Position numbers and translations under genes: made by a program. A DNA stretch of 52,155 nucleotides from an uncultured Lachnospiraceae bacterium (GTDB lineage: Bacteria; Bacillota; Clostridia; Lachnospirales; Lachnospiraceae). A model generated the notes under the pieces. The model worked only from the letters and a program-made list of their open reading frames with translations. It searched no databases and was not told the origin of the DNA. The DNA lies in contig CAMNDJ010000008.1 in assembly GCA_946535225.1 (NCBI GenBank), forward strand, positions 1 through 52,155, read 5' to 3'. Shown here one piece after another: positions 19,289 to 28,781 of this stretch (positions are counted from its first letter, which is position 1; every line of letters starts with the position of its first letter).

Positions 19289-21061
19289 CTACAATACCAC
19301 GACGAGGTTATTGGTTCCAAATGTGTTCTGGTAGTATATATCAGTCGATTTACCGACGATCATCTTCATACCAAGGGCATCATCAAGCAACATATCTTCG
19401 TACGACATGGTATTACATTTATCGGTATACCATGCCATGGGATCAAACTTGATTCCGCCGTATCTTGTCCTTAATATGAGTCCGTTATCATCCATATATA
19501 TACGAACATCGATATACTCTCCCGTCATATCCTTTAAGCATTGCTCATCAATTATGATGAGGAGTTCCTCCAGTGCCATGGCCAGGAATGACTTGTACTT
19601 GCTGTCCACATTATGCTCATTGCAAAAATCTGCCATCTTGCGGGATGCCTCTACCGCTCCGTCCGTAGTATTGTCGACCGAGAACGAAACATAGCTCTCT
19701 TCAGGCATCTCATCGATATACAGTATCCCGTCTTTTCTCGAATGTATCCTGCCGGATATCAGTCCGACGACTGCCATAAAGACAAGCGTTGCCGACTCTG
19801 CCAGAAGGAATGAGGAATACAGTCTTTCATCATTACCGCTGAATATGAAGATCGCAAAAAACATCAGCACACAAAGCAGTGCTCTCATAAGTACAAGCGT
19901 ACATGACAGCAGAACCTTCTTAAGTGTCGAATAATAGAAAATGAACACATTGATCAGCGCAGCCGGAATAAGACTCACAAATATCCATATTATGGCCGAT
20001 GATGCGTCCGCAGCCAGTGACGGATCACGCATGCCGAAGGCAGATGCCAGCAATGATGCGGCAGGGATACTGAAGACCAAAAGCACGATATGCAGTATAA
20101 CACTGTATCTCACTCCGCTCTTCATAAGCATCTTAAGGCTCTCCGAATCCCTCTCTCCATAGAATACTCCCACAAGAGGAGCTATGGTCTGTCCGCCTCC
20201 CGATACGGACGCAGACGTCAGATTGATTATGGCGCAGGCCACGGCAAAAACGGCCACGCCTCCGGCTCCGTAGTGCTTCAATATCCATGCATTAAGGATC
20301 ATCGTCCTTAACATATTGCACAGATTGTTAAGACCCGCGGCGCTTCCTCTTGACCATACATCCTTAGTCAGCCAGCCGATATCCTTTAGCTCAAATTTTT
20401 TTAATTTCAGCGTTCCTTTTTTGTCCCTGAACAGATACAGTATACCCACGATATCAGCTACCGCTGTACTTATCATAACCGCTGCGGCAACACCTGTGAG
20501 TCCGAATCCGACATTAACAAATACGAGTACAAGGATAAAGTCAAGCACAGTCATCAGCCCAAAGATATATGCAGCGCCCGAAGCTCTTCCGTCAAGCCTT
20601 AAGAAATTGAACGGATAATACATCAGCGTAGTCAAAAAGCCGAACGGTATCATTATCCTCGCATACTCAAAAGCCAGATCATACAGCTGTCCTTCCGTAA
20701 CACCCTGCATCCTCATAAAGCCCTTAAAGCCAACCATGATGCACACAGAGATGATAACCGGGATCACTATGGATGTTATGAAGGCATACGCGGTAAACTG
20801 ATCCACCTTATCCTTATCACGCTTACCGATGGCCACTGATGCCGCTGATGATGCACCGATACTGATAAGACAGCCCAGCATTGCGAACAGGAAAGTGAAC
20901 GAACTGATGACGTTCATAGCGGCAAGCGCATCATGCCCCAACTTATTGCCTACGATCATGCTGTTGACAAAAGCCGTGATCGTAGTACCCAGAATCGTAA
21001 GTATTGTAGGGATCAGATACTTGCGCAGTATTCGGTTGATGAACTTGTCGTTAGTCTTCAT
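19289..21061 (-). CDS. MATE family efflux transporter fused to C-terminal HATPase-like (RsbW-type) domain
   Basis: 590 aa; MATE N-terminus (IPTILTILGTTITAFVNSMIVGNKLGHDALAAMNVISS), 12-TM pattern; soluble C-terminus MALEELLIIIDEQ ... GGIKFDPM ... ALGMKMIVGKSTDIYYQNTFGTNNLVVVL resembles anti-sigma HATPase. Confidence 0.82.
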   Translation of the reverse strand: MKTNDKFINRILRKYLIPTILTILGTTITAFVNSMIVGNKLGHDALAAMNVISSFTFLFAMLGCLISIGASSAASVAIGKRDKDKVDQFTAYAFITSIVIPVIISVCIMVGFKGFMRMQGVTEGQLYDLAFEYARIMIPFGFLTTLMYYPFNFLRLDGRASGAAYIFGLMTVLDFILVLVFVNVGFGLTGVAAAVMISTAVADIVGILYLFRDKKGTLKLKKFELKDIGWLTKDVWSRGSAAGLNNLCNMLRTMILNAWILKHYGAGGVAVFAVACAIINLTSASVSGGGQTIAPLVGVFYGERDSESLKMLMKSGVRYSVILHIVLLVFSIPAASLLASAFGMRDPSLAADASSAIIWIFVSLIPAALINVFIFYYSTLKKVLLSCTLVLMRALLCVLMFFAIFIFSGNDERLYSSFLLAESATLVFMAVVGLISGRIHSRKDGILYIDEMPEESYVSFSVDNTTDGAVEASRKMADFCNEHNVDSKYKSFLAMALEELLIIIDEQCLKDMTGEYIDVRIYMDDNGLILRTRYGGIKFDPMAWYTDKCNTMSYEDMLLDDALGMKMIVGKSTDIYYQNTFGTNNLVVVL

Positions 21062-21102
21062 TAGTACAGATCAGCATATCCTATAAATATATGCCGTGAT
21101 CA

Positions 21103-22608
21103 TCAGTCCTCATTGATCACGAGGTATTCGTATGCTGCCTCAGTCACCCACACAGCAGATGAAAAGCCCTGTACGGTAAAGTTGCCGAAGCCTTCATCAT
21201 CTATCGTCACGACATCTCTTATCTTACGCATACAGTCACGGAAGTTTTGACTGGCAAACTGCTTGCCAACATACATCCTCTTGCCTCCGTCACGCTTATC
21301 GGATAAGAGTACGGCTATACCCGAATCAGGATGATCCTTATCGCCCTCTCTGGTCCAGCCGATCACATCGTAATCATCAATGTAATCATGCTGTTCACCA
21401 TATGCAAAATCGTGACGCACGCGGATAAGAGTACGGAGTCTGGGTATAGGGATATTACGGGTATTGGGAATACCGTACAGATCACCGTAGAATACGCAGG
21501 GAATCCCATCCTTATGGAGAAGAATAAGCGCATAGGTTACCTGCTTCATCCATGTATTGACAAATGATTCAAGAGACTGCCCGGGCTGTGAATCGTGATT
21601 GTCCACGAATGTTATAGCATTCTCGGGTCGCCTCTGCAACAGTGTATTGTTAAATATTTCTGCCATATTGTAATTGCCGTCCGCGTATGACATCTGTCTG
21701 ATATTAAAGTGGAGCGGCACATCGAATAAGCTCATGCATCCGTCGATCTGATCAAGATAGCCTAGCAGCGTATTGATATCTCCGTGCCAGTATTCACCGA
21801 TCACGGGGAAGTCATTATCCTTCTTATAGTCTCTTACCTTGGCTATATATTCCTTCATAAATGAAGCGCCGATATGCTTGACTGCATCCATTCTGAACCC
21901 GTCAACCCCGGTGGTATCAAGATACCATTTGGCCCATGTCTCCAGTTCCTTCTTAACCTCCGGATTATATACATCCACATCGGCTCCCATGAGGTAATCG
22001 AAGTTGCCCATCTCATTGCTCACATCACCGGCCCAGTTCTTGTCGGCAAATCTGTATATATTACCTGTCTGTCTTTCGTTATTATCCCAATCCACGCCGG
22101 TAAAATGGCTGTGATTCCATGTGAACTTGGAATATTTACCATTTCTTCCCGGAAAGTTAAACACGGTGGCTGCAGATATGGTATAGGGATCCGACCAGTT
22201 ATCATATCTGTTATTCGGATTGACCTTGACCGCCTGAACATCCTCGAATTCATCGGCACCGACCTTGTGGTTTAATACAACATCGGCCAGCACTCTGATA
22301 TCCGAATCATGGAAGGCCTCTATGCAGTCCAGATACTCCTGTCTGCTTCCGTACTTGGTCTTAAGCAGGCCCTTCTGATCGAACTCACCCAGATCATACA
22401 TATCATATACTGCATATCCGACATTATCCTGTATGAATCCCGCCTTATATGCCGGAGGAAGCCATACATCGGTTATTCCGAATTCGGCGAGGCGCCTTGC
22501 CTGTGCCTTACACTTGTTCCACAGTACGTGATTACCTTCCACATACCACTCGAAATACTGTATGATCGTTCTGTTTACATTATTATCTTTTCCGCTCTTT
22601 TTTGCCAT
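21103..22608 (-). CDS. alpha-amylase, GH13 (cytoplasmic type)
   Basis: 501 aa; DVVLNHKVGADE, GVDGFRMDAVKHI, VIGEYWHGD, FVDNHDSQPGQSLES (all four GH13 conserved regions); no signal peptide. Confidence 0.93.
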   Translation of the reverse strand: MAKKSGKDNNVNRTIIQYFEWYVEGNHVLWNKCKAQARRLAEFGITDVWLPPAYKAGFIQDNVGYAVYDMYDLGEFDQKGLLKTKYGSRQEYLDCIEAFHDSDIRVLADVVLNHKVGADEFEDVQAVKVNPNNRYDNWSDPYTISAATVFNFPGRNGKYSKFTWNHSHFTGVDWDNNERQTGNIYRFADKNWAGDVSNEMGNFDYLMGADVDVYNPEVKKELETWAKWYLDTTGVDGFRMDAVKHIGASFMKEYIAKVRDYKKDNDFPVIGEYWHGDINTLLGYLDQIDGCMSLFDVPLHFNIRQMSYADGNYNMAEIFNNTLLQRRPENAITFVDNHDSQPGQSLESFVNTWMKQVTYALILLHKDGIPCVFYGDLYGIPNTRNIPIPRLRTLIRVRHDFAYGEQHDYIDDYDVIGWTREGDKDHPDSGIAVLLSDKRDGGKRMYVGKQFASQNFRDCMRKIRDVVTIDDEGFGNFTVQGFSSAVWVTEAAYEYLVINED

Positions 22609-22630
22609 GAAGTACCCTTTCTCATCATTG

Positions 22631-22660
22631 AAAAGCCGCCATATATATGTGGCGACCTTT
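22631..22660 (-). terminator. intrinsic terminator after the ABM-domain gene
   Basis: Minus: GGTCGCCACATATATATGGCGGCTTTTC hairpin. Confidence 0.6.
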
Positions 22661-22686
22661 CACCTATTCATAAAGTTGGCTTTTAT

Positions 22687-22974
22687 CTATTTTACCTTAG
22701 AGTACACATTTACAATACTCGGCGCACTCTGCAGCTTCTGTATCTGAGGAACTATGCCGGTAAAATGACTAGTCTTAAAGTGCGCATCAAGACTTGCCTG
22801 ATCCTCCCATTCCTCAATGAGAACATGTTCACCGGGGTGTTCCGAGTCGGCATACAAAGTATAAGATATATTGCCGGACTCTTCTCTTGTTCTGTCGATG
22901 AGTTCAAATATCAGTTTATAATACTCATCGACCATTTCAGGTCTTATAAAATCTCTGGCTGTTGAAGTTATCAT
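22687..22974 (-). CDS. antibiotic biosynthesis monooxygenase (ABM)/quinol monooxygenase-like small protein
   Basis: 95 aa; RTREESGNISYTLYADSEHPGEHVLIEEWEDQASLDAHFKTSHF is typical of ABM. Confidence 0.88.
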   Translation of the reverse strand: MITSTARDFIRPEMVDEYYKLIFELIDRTREESGNISYTLYADSEHPGEHVLIEEWEDQASLDAHFKTSHFTGIVPQIQKLQSAPSIVNVYSKVK

Positions 22975-23007
22975 ACATTATCTTCCTTTTACGAATATTT
23001 ATGAATG

Positions 23008-24948
23008 TTATGAATGGGGTACTTCTACTATCGTATCATCCGATGCTACGGTTCCGGCATAACTCCAAAGATCCGTATTATCTTTGATGTTGATATAAAG
23101 TGCCGGACGAAGACCTACACGGAAATTATCCATGTGTATGCTTATAGCATAAGACGAACCTGCACCATTGACATGTCCGGGATACTTATATGTCGTTCCG
23201 CCCATAATGTTGTAACCGGAAGATCTGAGCCACCATACCGAAGGCGATTGGTCAGTTTCCTTAAGTTTAGCATCTCCGAAACTGTATTCCTTTGCATCCG
23301 AATACCCGGTGGTGACAGCAACGCGTGACGGATTATCCGCTGTATGATCGCCACCTTCCGTGTCGTGATCCTCAAGCCACATCTCCATCATTGGTGAGAC
23401 CTGGGTCAATCCGTTGTCGATAAATCCGTAATCCGGGTTCATCGTATCTTCCAAAGTTATGCAGAACACTTTATCCTCTGTGTCATTTCCGCCGTCCGTA
23501 CCGTATACCGGATTATCAGGAGTCACTACCTTTGTAGTCTCTATCGATGCGATCTCCACATCCGAGAATGCATTCTTCATAAATCCTGATGACGAATAAT
23601 CAAGTCCGAACACATTGGCCGATGCATCATAACAGTTCAGATATGATCTTAATGTTCCTGTTTCCCATGTGATATCAAGTTCACCCGGATTGACCGGAAT
23701 GATATCCAGGTTCTTATCCGCAAGCAGGAAAGCATTGCCGTCATCATCTATATCAAGTACACGCCACTTGATAGGCTCTTTTTCATCGTCTTCAGTTACT
23801 TTTCCGTCTTCGTTTGAGTCGGTATCCTGCCAGTAATTACCGAACCATATACAATCCCATGTGCTCACTTCGTTCTGTGTCACCGGAGAATCTATATCAT
23901 CTGCGTTATCTCTGACCGATCCGTCAGCATACACTTTGCCGGCATAACTCCACATTGATGCCGAATCATTGAGATTGATATTGAGTGCCGGACGAAGATA
24001 TACGCGGTTCTCATCCATATGCACGCTTATCGCATAAGCTCCGCCGACCAGATTGATATGTCCGGGATATTTAGGACTGTAACCTGACGTACGAAGCCAG
24101 TAAAGTCCTGCGCCCTTGTCCGTTGCTTCGCCTTTAAAGCTCTCGCCTTTGGCATCCGCATAACCCGTGGTCATCGCAACACGGCCGGGATCGGCATCCG
24201 TATAGAACTTCTCGGGATTTTCATCGGGACCGATGAACTCATTCTTGGTGAATCCGTACTCGGGATTCATCGCTTCCATGACGGAGAGACTGAATATCTT
24301 ATCCTCAGTATCATTTCCACCCTCGGTACCGTATACCGGGTTATCTTCATTGGCAACCTTGGTCGTCGTTATTGCCGCTATCTCATCCGCAGAGAATGCA
24401 TTGTTTAAGAATCCGTCAGCCGAAAAGTCGATCTCATATGCATTGGCTGATTTGTCATAACTGTTTAAAAACGACCTGTATGTACATGTTTCCCATGTCA
24501 CTTCCAGCTCTCCCGGATTGTATTCAGTTATATCCAACAGCTTATCCGAAAGAAGCAGTGCATTTCCTTCATCATCAACATTAAGTATGCGCCACTTGAT
24601 CGGTTCCTTGTCATCAGACTGAGTGACCTTGCCATCACCGTCCGAATCGGTATTCTGCCAGTAATTACCGAACCATACACAATGCCATACGGACTGTCCG
24701 TTTTCCGTTGCCGGAGAAGTGATACCGCATTGCTCCACTATGGTAGGTTCCGGTTCCGGCTCCTCTGACACTTCTTCGGGCTGCGCCGTATCCGTGACCT
24801 GAGTCACAGTATCGGCGGGCGCTGTATCCGGGGGCTCTGCTGTTGCCGGAGTCTCCGAGCCGCACGCTGTAAGCATAAGGCTTGTGATCAGCATCACTGC
24901 CGTCATGATACTTAGGATTCTCTTTTTCATTTTCCTCATTCCCTTCAT
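23008..24948 (-). CDS. lipoprotein with two tandem DUF6273-like domains, each containing an EF-hand-like loop
   Basis: 646 aa; lipobox LMLTAC; two homologous halves starting HCVWFGNYWQNTDSDGDGKVTQSDDKEPIKWRIL and DCIWFGNYWQDTDSNEDGKVTEDDEKEPIKWRVL. True start may be an internal Met (24930). Confidence 0.85.
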   Translation of the reverse strand: MKGMRKMKKRILSIMTAVMLITSLMLTACGSETPATAEPPDTAPADTVTQVTDTAQPEEVSEEPEPEPTIVEQCGITSPATENGQSVWHCVWFGNYWQNTDSDGDGKVTQSDDKEPIKWRILNVDDEGNALLLSDKLLDITEYNPGELEVTWETCTYRSFLNSYDKSANAYEIDFSADGFLNNAFSADEIAAITTTKVANEDNPVYGTEGGNDTEDKIFSLSVMEAMNPEYGFTKNEFIGPDENPEKFYTDADPGRVAMTTGYADAKGESFKGEATDKGAGLYWLRTSGYSPKYPGHINLVGGAYAISVHMDENRVYLRPALNINLNDSASMWSYAGKVYADGSVRDNADDIDSPVTQNEVSTWDCIWFGNYWQDTDSNEDGKVTEDDEKEPIKWRVLDIDDDGNAFLLADKNLDIIPVNPGELDITWETGTLRSYLNCYDASANVFGLDYSSSGFMKNAFSDVEIASIETTKVVTPDNPVYGTDGGNDTEDKVFCITLEDTMNPDYGFIDNGLTQVSPMMEMWLEDHDTEGGDHTADNPSRVAVTTGYSDAKEYSFGDAKLKETDQSPSVWWLRSSGYNIMGGTTYKYPGHVNGAGSSYAISIHMDNFRVGLRPALYINIKDNTDLWSYAGTVASDDTIVEVPHS

Positions 24949-24959
24949 CTGGCAATTTT

Positions 24960-27023
24960 TTAATCCTGTGCGAATTGGCTGTTATAGAGTTCCGCATACT
25001 TGCCGCCCTGTTCCATAAGGCTTGTATGGCTTCCCTGCTCAACTATGTTACCGTTCTCCATATAGAGTATAAGATCCGCATCCTTAATGGTAGACAATCT
25101 GTGTGCTATGACAAAGCTCGTACGTCCTTTTAAGAGGTTGCTCATAGCCTGCTGGATTATCGCCTCTGTACGTGTATCCACGGAGCTTGTGGCCTCATCG
25201 AGGATAAGTATGGGCGGATCTGCAAGCATGGCACGGGCAATTGTCAGAAGCTGTTTCTGACCCTGTGATATGTTCGATGCCTCTTCATCAAGCATCGTAT
25301 CATATCCGTCAGGCATCGTCTCGAAGAAGAACTCTACCTGGGCAGCCTTGGCAGCTGCTTTAATCTGCTCTTCAGTCGCTCCGTTTTTACCGTAAGCTAT
25401 ATTGTCGTGTATCGTTCCTGAGAACAGCCAGGTCTCCTGTAATACCATTCCGAATATATCTCGAAGATCGTGACGGGTCATATCTCTGATGTTCATTCCG
25501 TCGATAGTGATCTGACCACCGTTAGGTTCATAGAATCTCATCAACAGGTTGACAAGTGTGGTCTTGCCGGCACCTGTCGGTCCGACGATCGCGATCATCT
25601 GGCCCTTCTTCACGTCGACATTGATATCCGTCATCAACAGCTTATCGGGTGTATACCCGAACTTAAGATGCTCAAACGAGATGTTACCCTCAACCTTGTC
25701 GAGTGTCTTGTAATCATCGGAAGTCTCAACCTCTTCTTTTTCATCCAGCAGTTCAAAAACTCTTTCAGCTGATGCTACCGCTGACTGAAGGGTATTCAGC
25801 ACGGTGGCGATCTGTGTGACGGGATTGCTGTACTGCTTCTGATACTGGATCATTGCAGTGATGCTTCCTACCGAAACTGATCCTGTTATTGCAAAGTACG
25901 CGCCTACACAGCAGATAAGGATATAAGCTATATTATTGAACACCGAACTTACGGGGTTGATGATACCTGAAAGGAACTGTGCTTTCCTGCTCGACTTATA
26001 GAGTTCCTCACTCTTTTTGAAGTATTCTTCAGTCTTGTTCTTCTCATATCCGAAAGCTCTTATGACATTTAGTCCGCTGAATGCTTCCTCGGCAAGTCCG
26101 TTAAGTTCTCCAAGAGTCTTCCATTGCTCACGGAAATAATTCTGCGACTTGTTCATGATCATCCTTCCGCAAATAAGCGTGAACGGAAGGGTTACCAGAC
26201 AGAGCAGGGCCAGTTGCCACGACAGAACAAACATACAAACTATACAACCCACGATCATGACGATGTTCTGTATGAACTGAACCGCATTCTGCTGAAAAGC
26301 ATTACCTATATTGTCTATGTCATTCGTTATACGGCTTAATATATCTCCCTTGGAGTTCGAATCAAAGTAGGAGAACGGCAGCTTCATGATCTTCTTGTTG
26401 ACATCTTTTCTCAACTGCCCCATGGTCTCCTGCGTGACTGAGGTGATCATCCTGCCCTGTACCATTGACAGTACGGTATTGAGCACATACAGGATCCCAA
26501 GTACGATCAGAGTTCTTACGATACCTGTCCAGTTAAGATCTTTTCCGCTGACAACCTTATCCTGAATGATATCGAGCACCTTAGCAAGTATATAAGGAGC
26601 AAGGACCGTACAGCCCGTAGCAATTATCGAAAATACGATCACGAGAGCAAACTTGGGCTTCATACCCTCTTTATAGCTTATAAGTCTCTTTAATGTACCC
26701 GAGAAATCCTTTGCCTTAGGCTTGCCGCCGCCCTTGCCTGAAGCTGCCATCTCCTGCATCTTAGCCTGCATCTGGCGCTTCATCTCTTCATTTCTGCTCA
26801 TCTGGGCACGCTGCTCGGGCGTCATGTTCTTGATCTTTTCTTTCTGTGCCGCTTTTTCCTCCGGCGTCATCTGATCAAGATTCTGTATCATAGCTTTTAT
26901 CTGCTCCGGCGGCATCGTAGCAAGTTTTTTCTTAAACATCTCGCGCTGCTCCGGCGGCATCTGCGACATCATCGCTTCTATCTTCTTCTGTGCTTCCGGC
27001 GGAAGGTTCATCATCTTATTCAT
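24960..27023 (-). CDS. ABC exporter half (permease-ATPase) with N-terminal repeat extension
   Basis: 687 aa; Walker A GPTGAGKTT, signature ISQGQKQLLTIARAM, canonical Walker B ILILDEATSSVD; N-terminal 15-aa repeats. Confidence 0.93.
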   Translation of the reverse strand: MNKMMNLPPEAQKKIEAMMSQMPPEQREMFKKKLATMPPEQIKAMIQNLDQMTPEEKAAQKEKIKNMTPEQRAQMSRNEEMKRQMQAKMQEMAASGKGGGKPKAKDFSGTLKRLISYKEGMKPKFALVIVFSIIATGCTVLAPYILAKVLDIIQDKVVSGKDLNWTGIVRTLIVLGILYVLNTVLSMVQGRMITSVTQETMGQLRKDVNKKIMKLPFSYFDSNSKGDILSRITNDIDNIGNAFQQNAVQFIQNIVMIVGCIVCMFVLSWQLALLCLVTLPFTLICGRMIMNKSQNYFREQWKTLGELNGLAEEAFSGLNVIRAFGYEKNKTEEYFKKSEELYKSSRKAQFLSGIINPVSSVFNNIAYILICCVGAYFAITGSVSVGSITAMIQYQKQYSNPVTQIATVLNTLQSAVASAERVFELLDEKEEVETSDDYKTLDKVEGNISFEHLKFGYTPDKLLMTDINVDVKKGQMIAIVGPTGAGKTTLVNLLMRFYEPNGGQITIDGMNIRDMTRHDLRDIFGMVLQETWLFSGTIHDNIAYGKNGATEEQIKAAAKAAQVEFFFETMPDGYDTMLDEEASNISQGQKQLLTIARAMLADPPILILDEATSSVDTRTEAIIQQAMSNLLKGRTSFVIAHRLSTIKDADLILYMENGNIVEQGSHTSLMEQGGKYAELYNSQFAQD

Positions 27024-28756
27024 GCGCCCTTCACCTCACTTTCCGAAAGCTGAGACATTGCGATCTCTCTGTATACAGTATTGGATGCCATCAGCTCATC
27101 ATGTGTTCCGTCTCCGACCACTTTGCCTTCAGCAAGAACGAGTATCCTGTCAGCATTCTTTATCGTGCTGACACGCTGGGCTACGATGATGGTTACGGCA
27201 TTCTTAAGTTCACCCGCAAGTTCACCGCGAAGCTTTGCATCAGTCTTATAGTCCAGTGCTGAGAAGCTGTCATCAAACATATATATATCCGCTTTTCTTA
27301 CCAATGCTCTGGCTATCGACAGTCTCTGCTTCTGACCTCCGGATACATTGGTACCCGCCTGAGCTATATAAGTATACATACCGTATTCCTTTTTATCCAC
27401 GAACTCACTCGACTGTGAAATATCAAGGGCATGCCGTACTTCCTCTTCCGTGGCGTCCGGCTTACCGTAGCGTATATTATCGATTATGGATCCTGCAAAA
27501 AGGAACGCTTTTTGAGGAACGAGTGATATATGGTTCTTAAGGTCATCCTGAGCCGTATCCCTTACATCAACTCCGTCTATCTTGACCGACCCTTCAGTAA
27601 CATCCATATTTCTGCACAGCACATTAAGAAGAGTAGACTTGCCAGAACCTGTACCTCCGATTATCGCTATGGTCTCTCCCGCCTTTGCACTGAAGGAAAT
27701 ATCAGTCAGTACATTCTGGGATGCTCCCGAGAATCTGTATGAGATATGCGAAACCTCGATGGAAGCATTGCCTACTTCCGGCATCTTAACGGGATCTGAA
27801 GACTCCTTTATCGAAGGTACCACATCCCACACTTCATTGATTCGCTCTGCTGACGCCTGCGCATTCGGCATGAGCATAAGGAACATGGAGCCTAACATAA
27901 AGGCCATCAGGATCATGGTCGTATACTGTACAAAGGCCTGAACATCACCGTAGGATGCAAGCCCCTTCTTCATATAGTCCGCACCGAATCCGAGGATAAG
28001 GAGATTTGAACCGTTTGCAAGGAAGACGATCATCGGAAGAATAAGATTCATGATCTTATATCCCTTCTTGACATTATTCGTAAGATCGTCACTGACATCT
28101 TCGAAACGCCTATTCTCATAATCCTCCCTGTTAAACGCACGAATGACTCTCATACCTGTCAGAGTTTCTCTCATGACACCGTTTACACGGTCCACCTTGA
28201 CCTGGTTTGCTCTGAAGATCGGCTGTGTCATCTTGATCGCTATGCCCATAGTTATGGCCGCAAGAGGAAGCAGCACAACTATGATCCATGACAGTGATAC
28301 GGAAGTCGTAAGAGCAAGCGCTATACCGGCTATACACATAAGCGGAGCCTGCAGCATCATCATGAACATCTGAAGCAGCGTCATCTGCAGAGTCAGCATA
28401 TCCTTACTCTGTCTGCTGATAAGCGATGCCGTACCGATCATATTCTCATCCTCCTGCGAGAAACTGATGACACGCTCAAACAGTGTATTCCTCATATCCC
28501 TTGTTGTTCCCATAACAACGTTTGATATGAAATAGTTGTTCAATACACCCGCGATCACGGCGATTACTACCACTACACCCATGATGATCGCATATCTGAC
28601 GATACTGTCAGTATCTCCGGCCGTACCGGCATCTATAACAGGCGAGCTGAGCTTGGGAAGTATCATCGTTGTAGCTGTAAAGACTAACGTCAAAAAGACT
28701 ATCAGCGCTACCTGTCCCGGATATTGCTTAAGATATCTTTTGAATAGCTTCAGCAT
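27020..28756 (-). CDS. ABC exporter half (permease-ATPase)
   Basis: 578 aa; Walker A GGTGSGKST, signature VSGGQKQRLSIARAL, Walker B IYMFDDSFSALD; 4-nt overlap with the next gene. Confidence 0.93.
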   Translation of the reverse strand: MLKLFKRYLKQYPGQVALIVFLTLVFTATTMILPKLSSPVIDAGTAGDTDSIVRYAIIMGVVVVIAVIAGVLNNYFISNVVMGTTRDMRNTLFERVISFSQEDENMIGTASLISRQSKDMLTLQMTLLQMFMMMLQAPLMCIAGIALALTTSVSLSWIIVVLLPLAAITMGIAIKMTQPIFRANQVKVDRVNGVMRETLTGMRVIRAFNREDYENRRFEDVSDDLTNNVKKGYKIMNLILPMIVFLANGSNLLILGFGADYMKKGLASYGDVQAFVQYTTMILMAFMLGSMFLMLMPNAQASAERINEVWDVVPSIKESSDPVKMPEVGNASIEVSHISYRFSGASQNVLTDISFSAKAGETIAIIGGTGSGKSTLLNVLCRNMDVTEGSVKIDGVDVRDTAQDDLKNHISLVPQKAFLFAGSIIDNIRYGKPDATEEEVRHALDISQSSEFVDKKEYGMYTYIAQAGTNVSGGQKQRLSIARALVRKADIYMFDDSFSALDYKTDAKLRGELAGELKNAVTIIVAQRVSTIKNADRILVLAEGKVVGDGTHDELMASNTVYREIAMSQLSESEVKGA

Positions 28757-28781
28757 TTTTCGGATCTCCTTTCAAAACACC

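Noticed and set aside
23008-24948. Repeat array suggesting CRISPR or a mobile-element footprint
   Set aside because: The DNA similarity comes from a two-fold protein-domain duplication; there are no short spaced repeats. I saw no CRISPR array, transposase, integrase or phage gene anywhere in the window.
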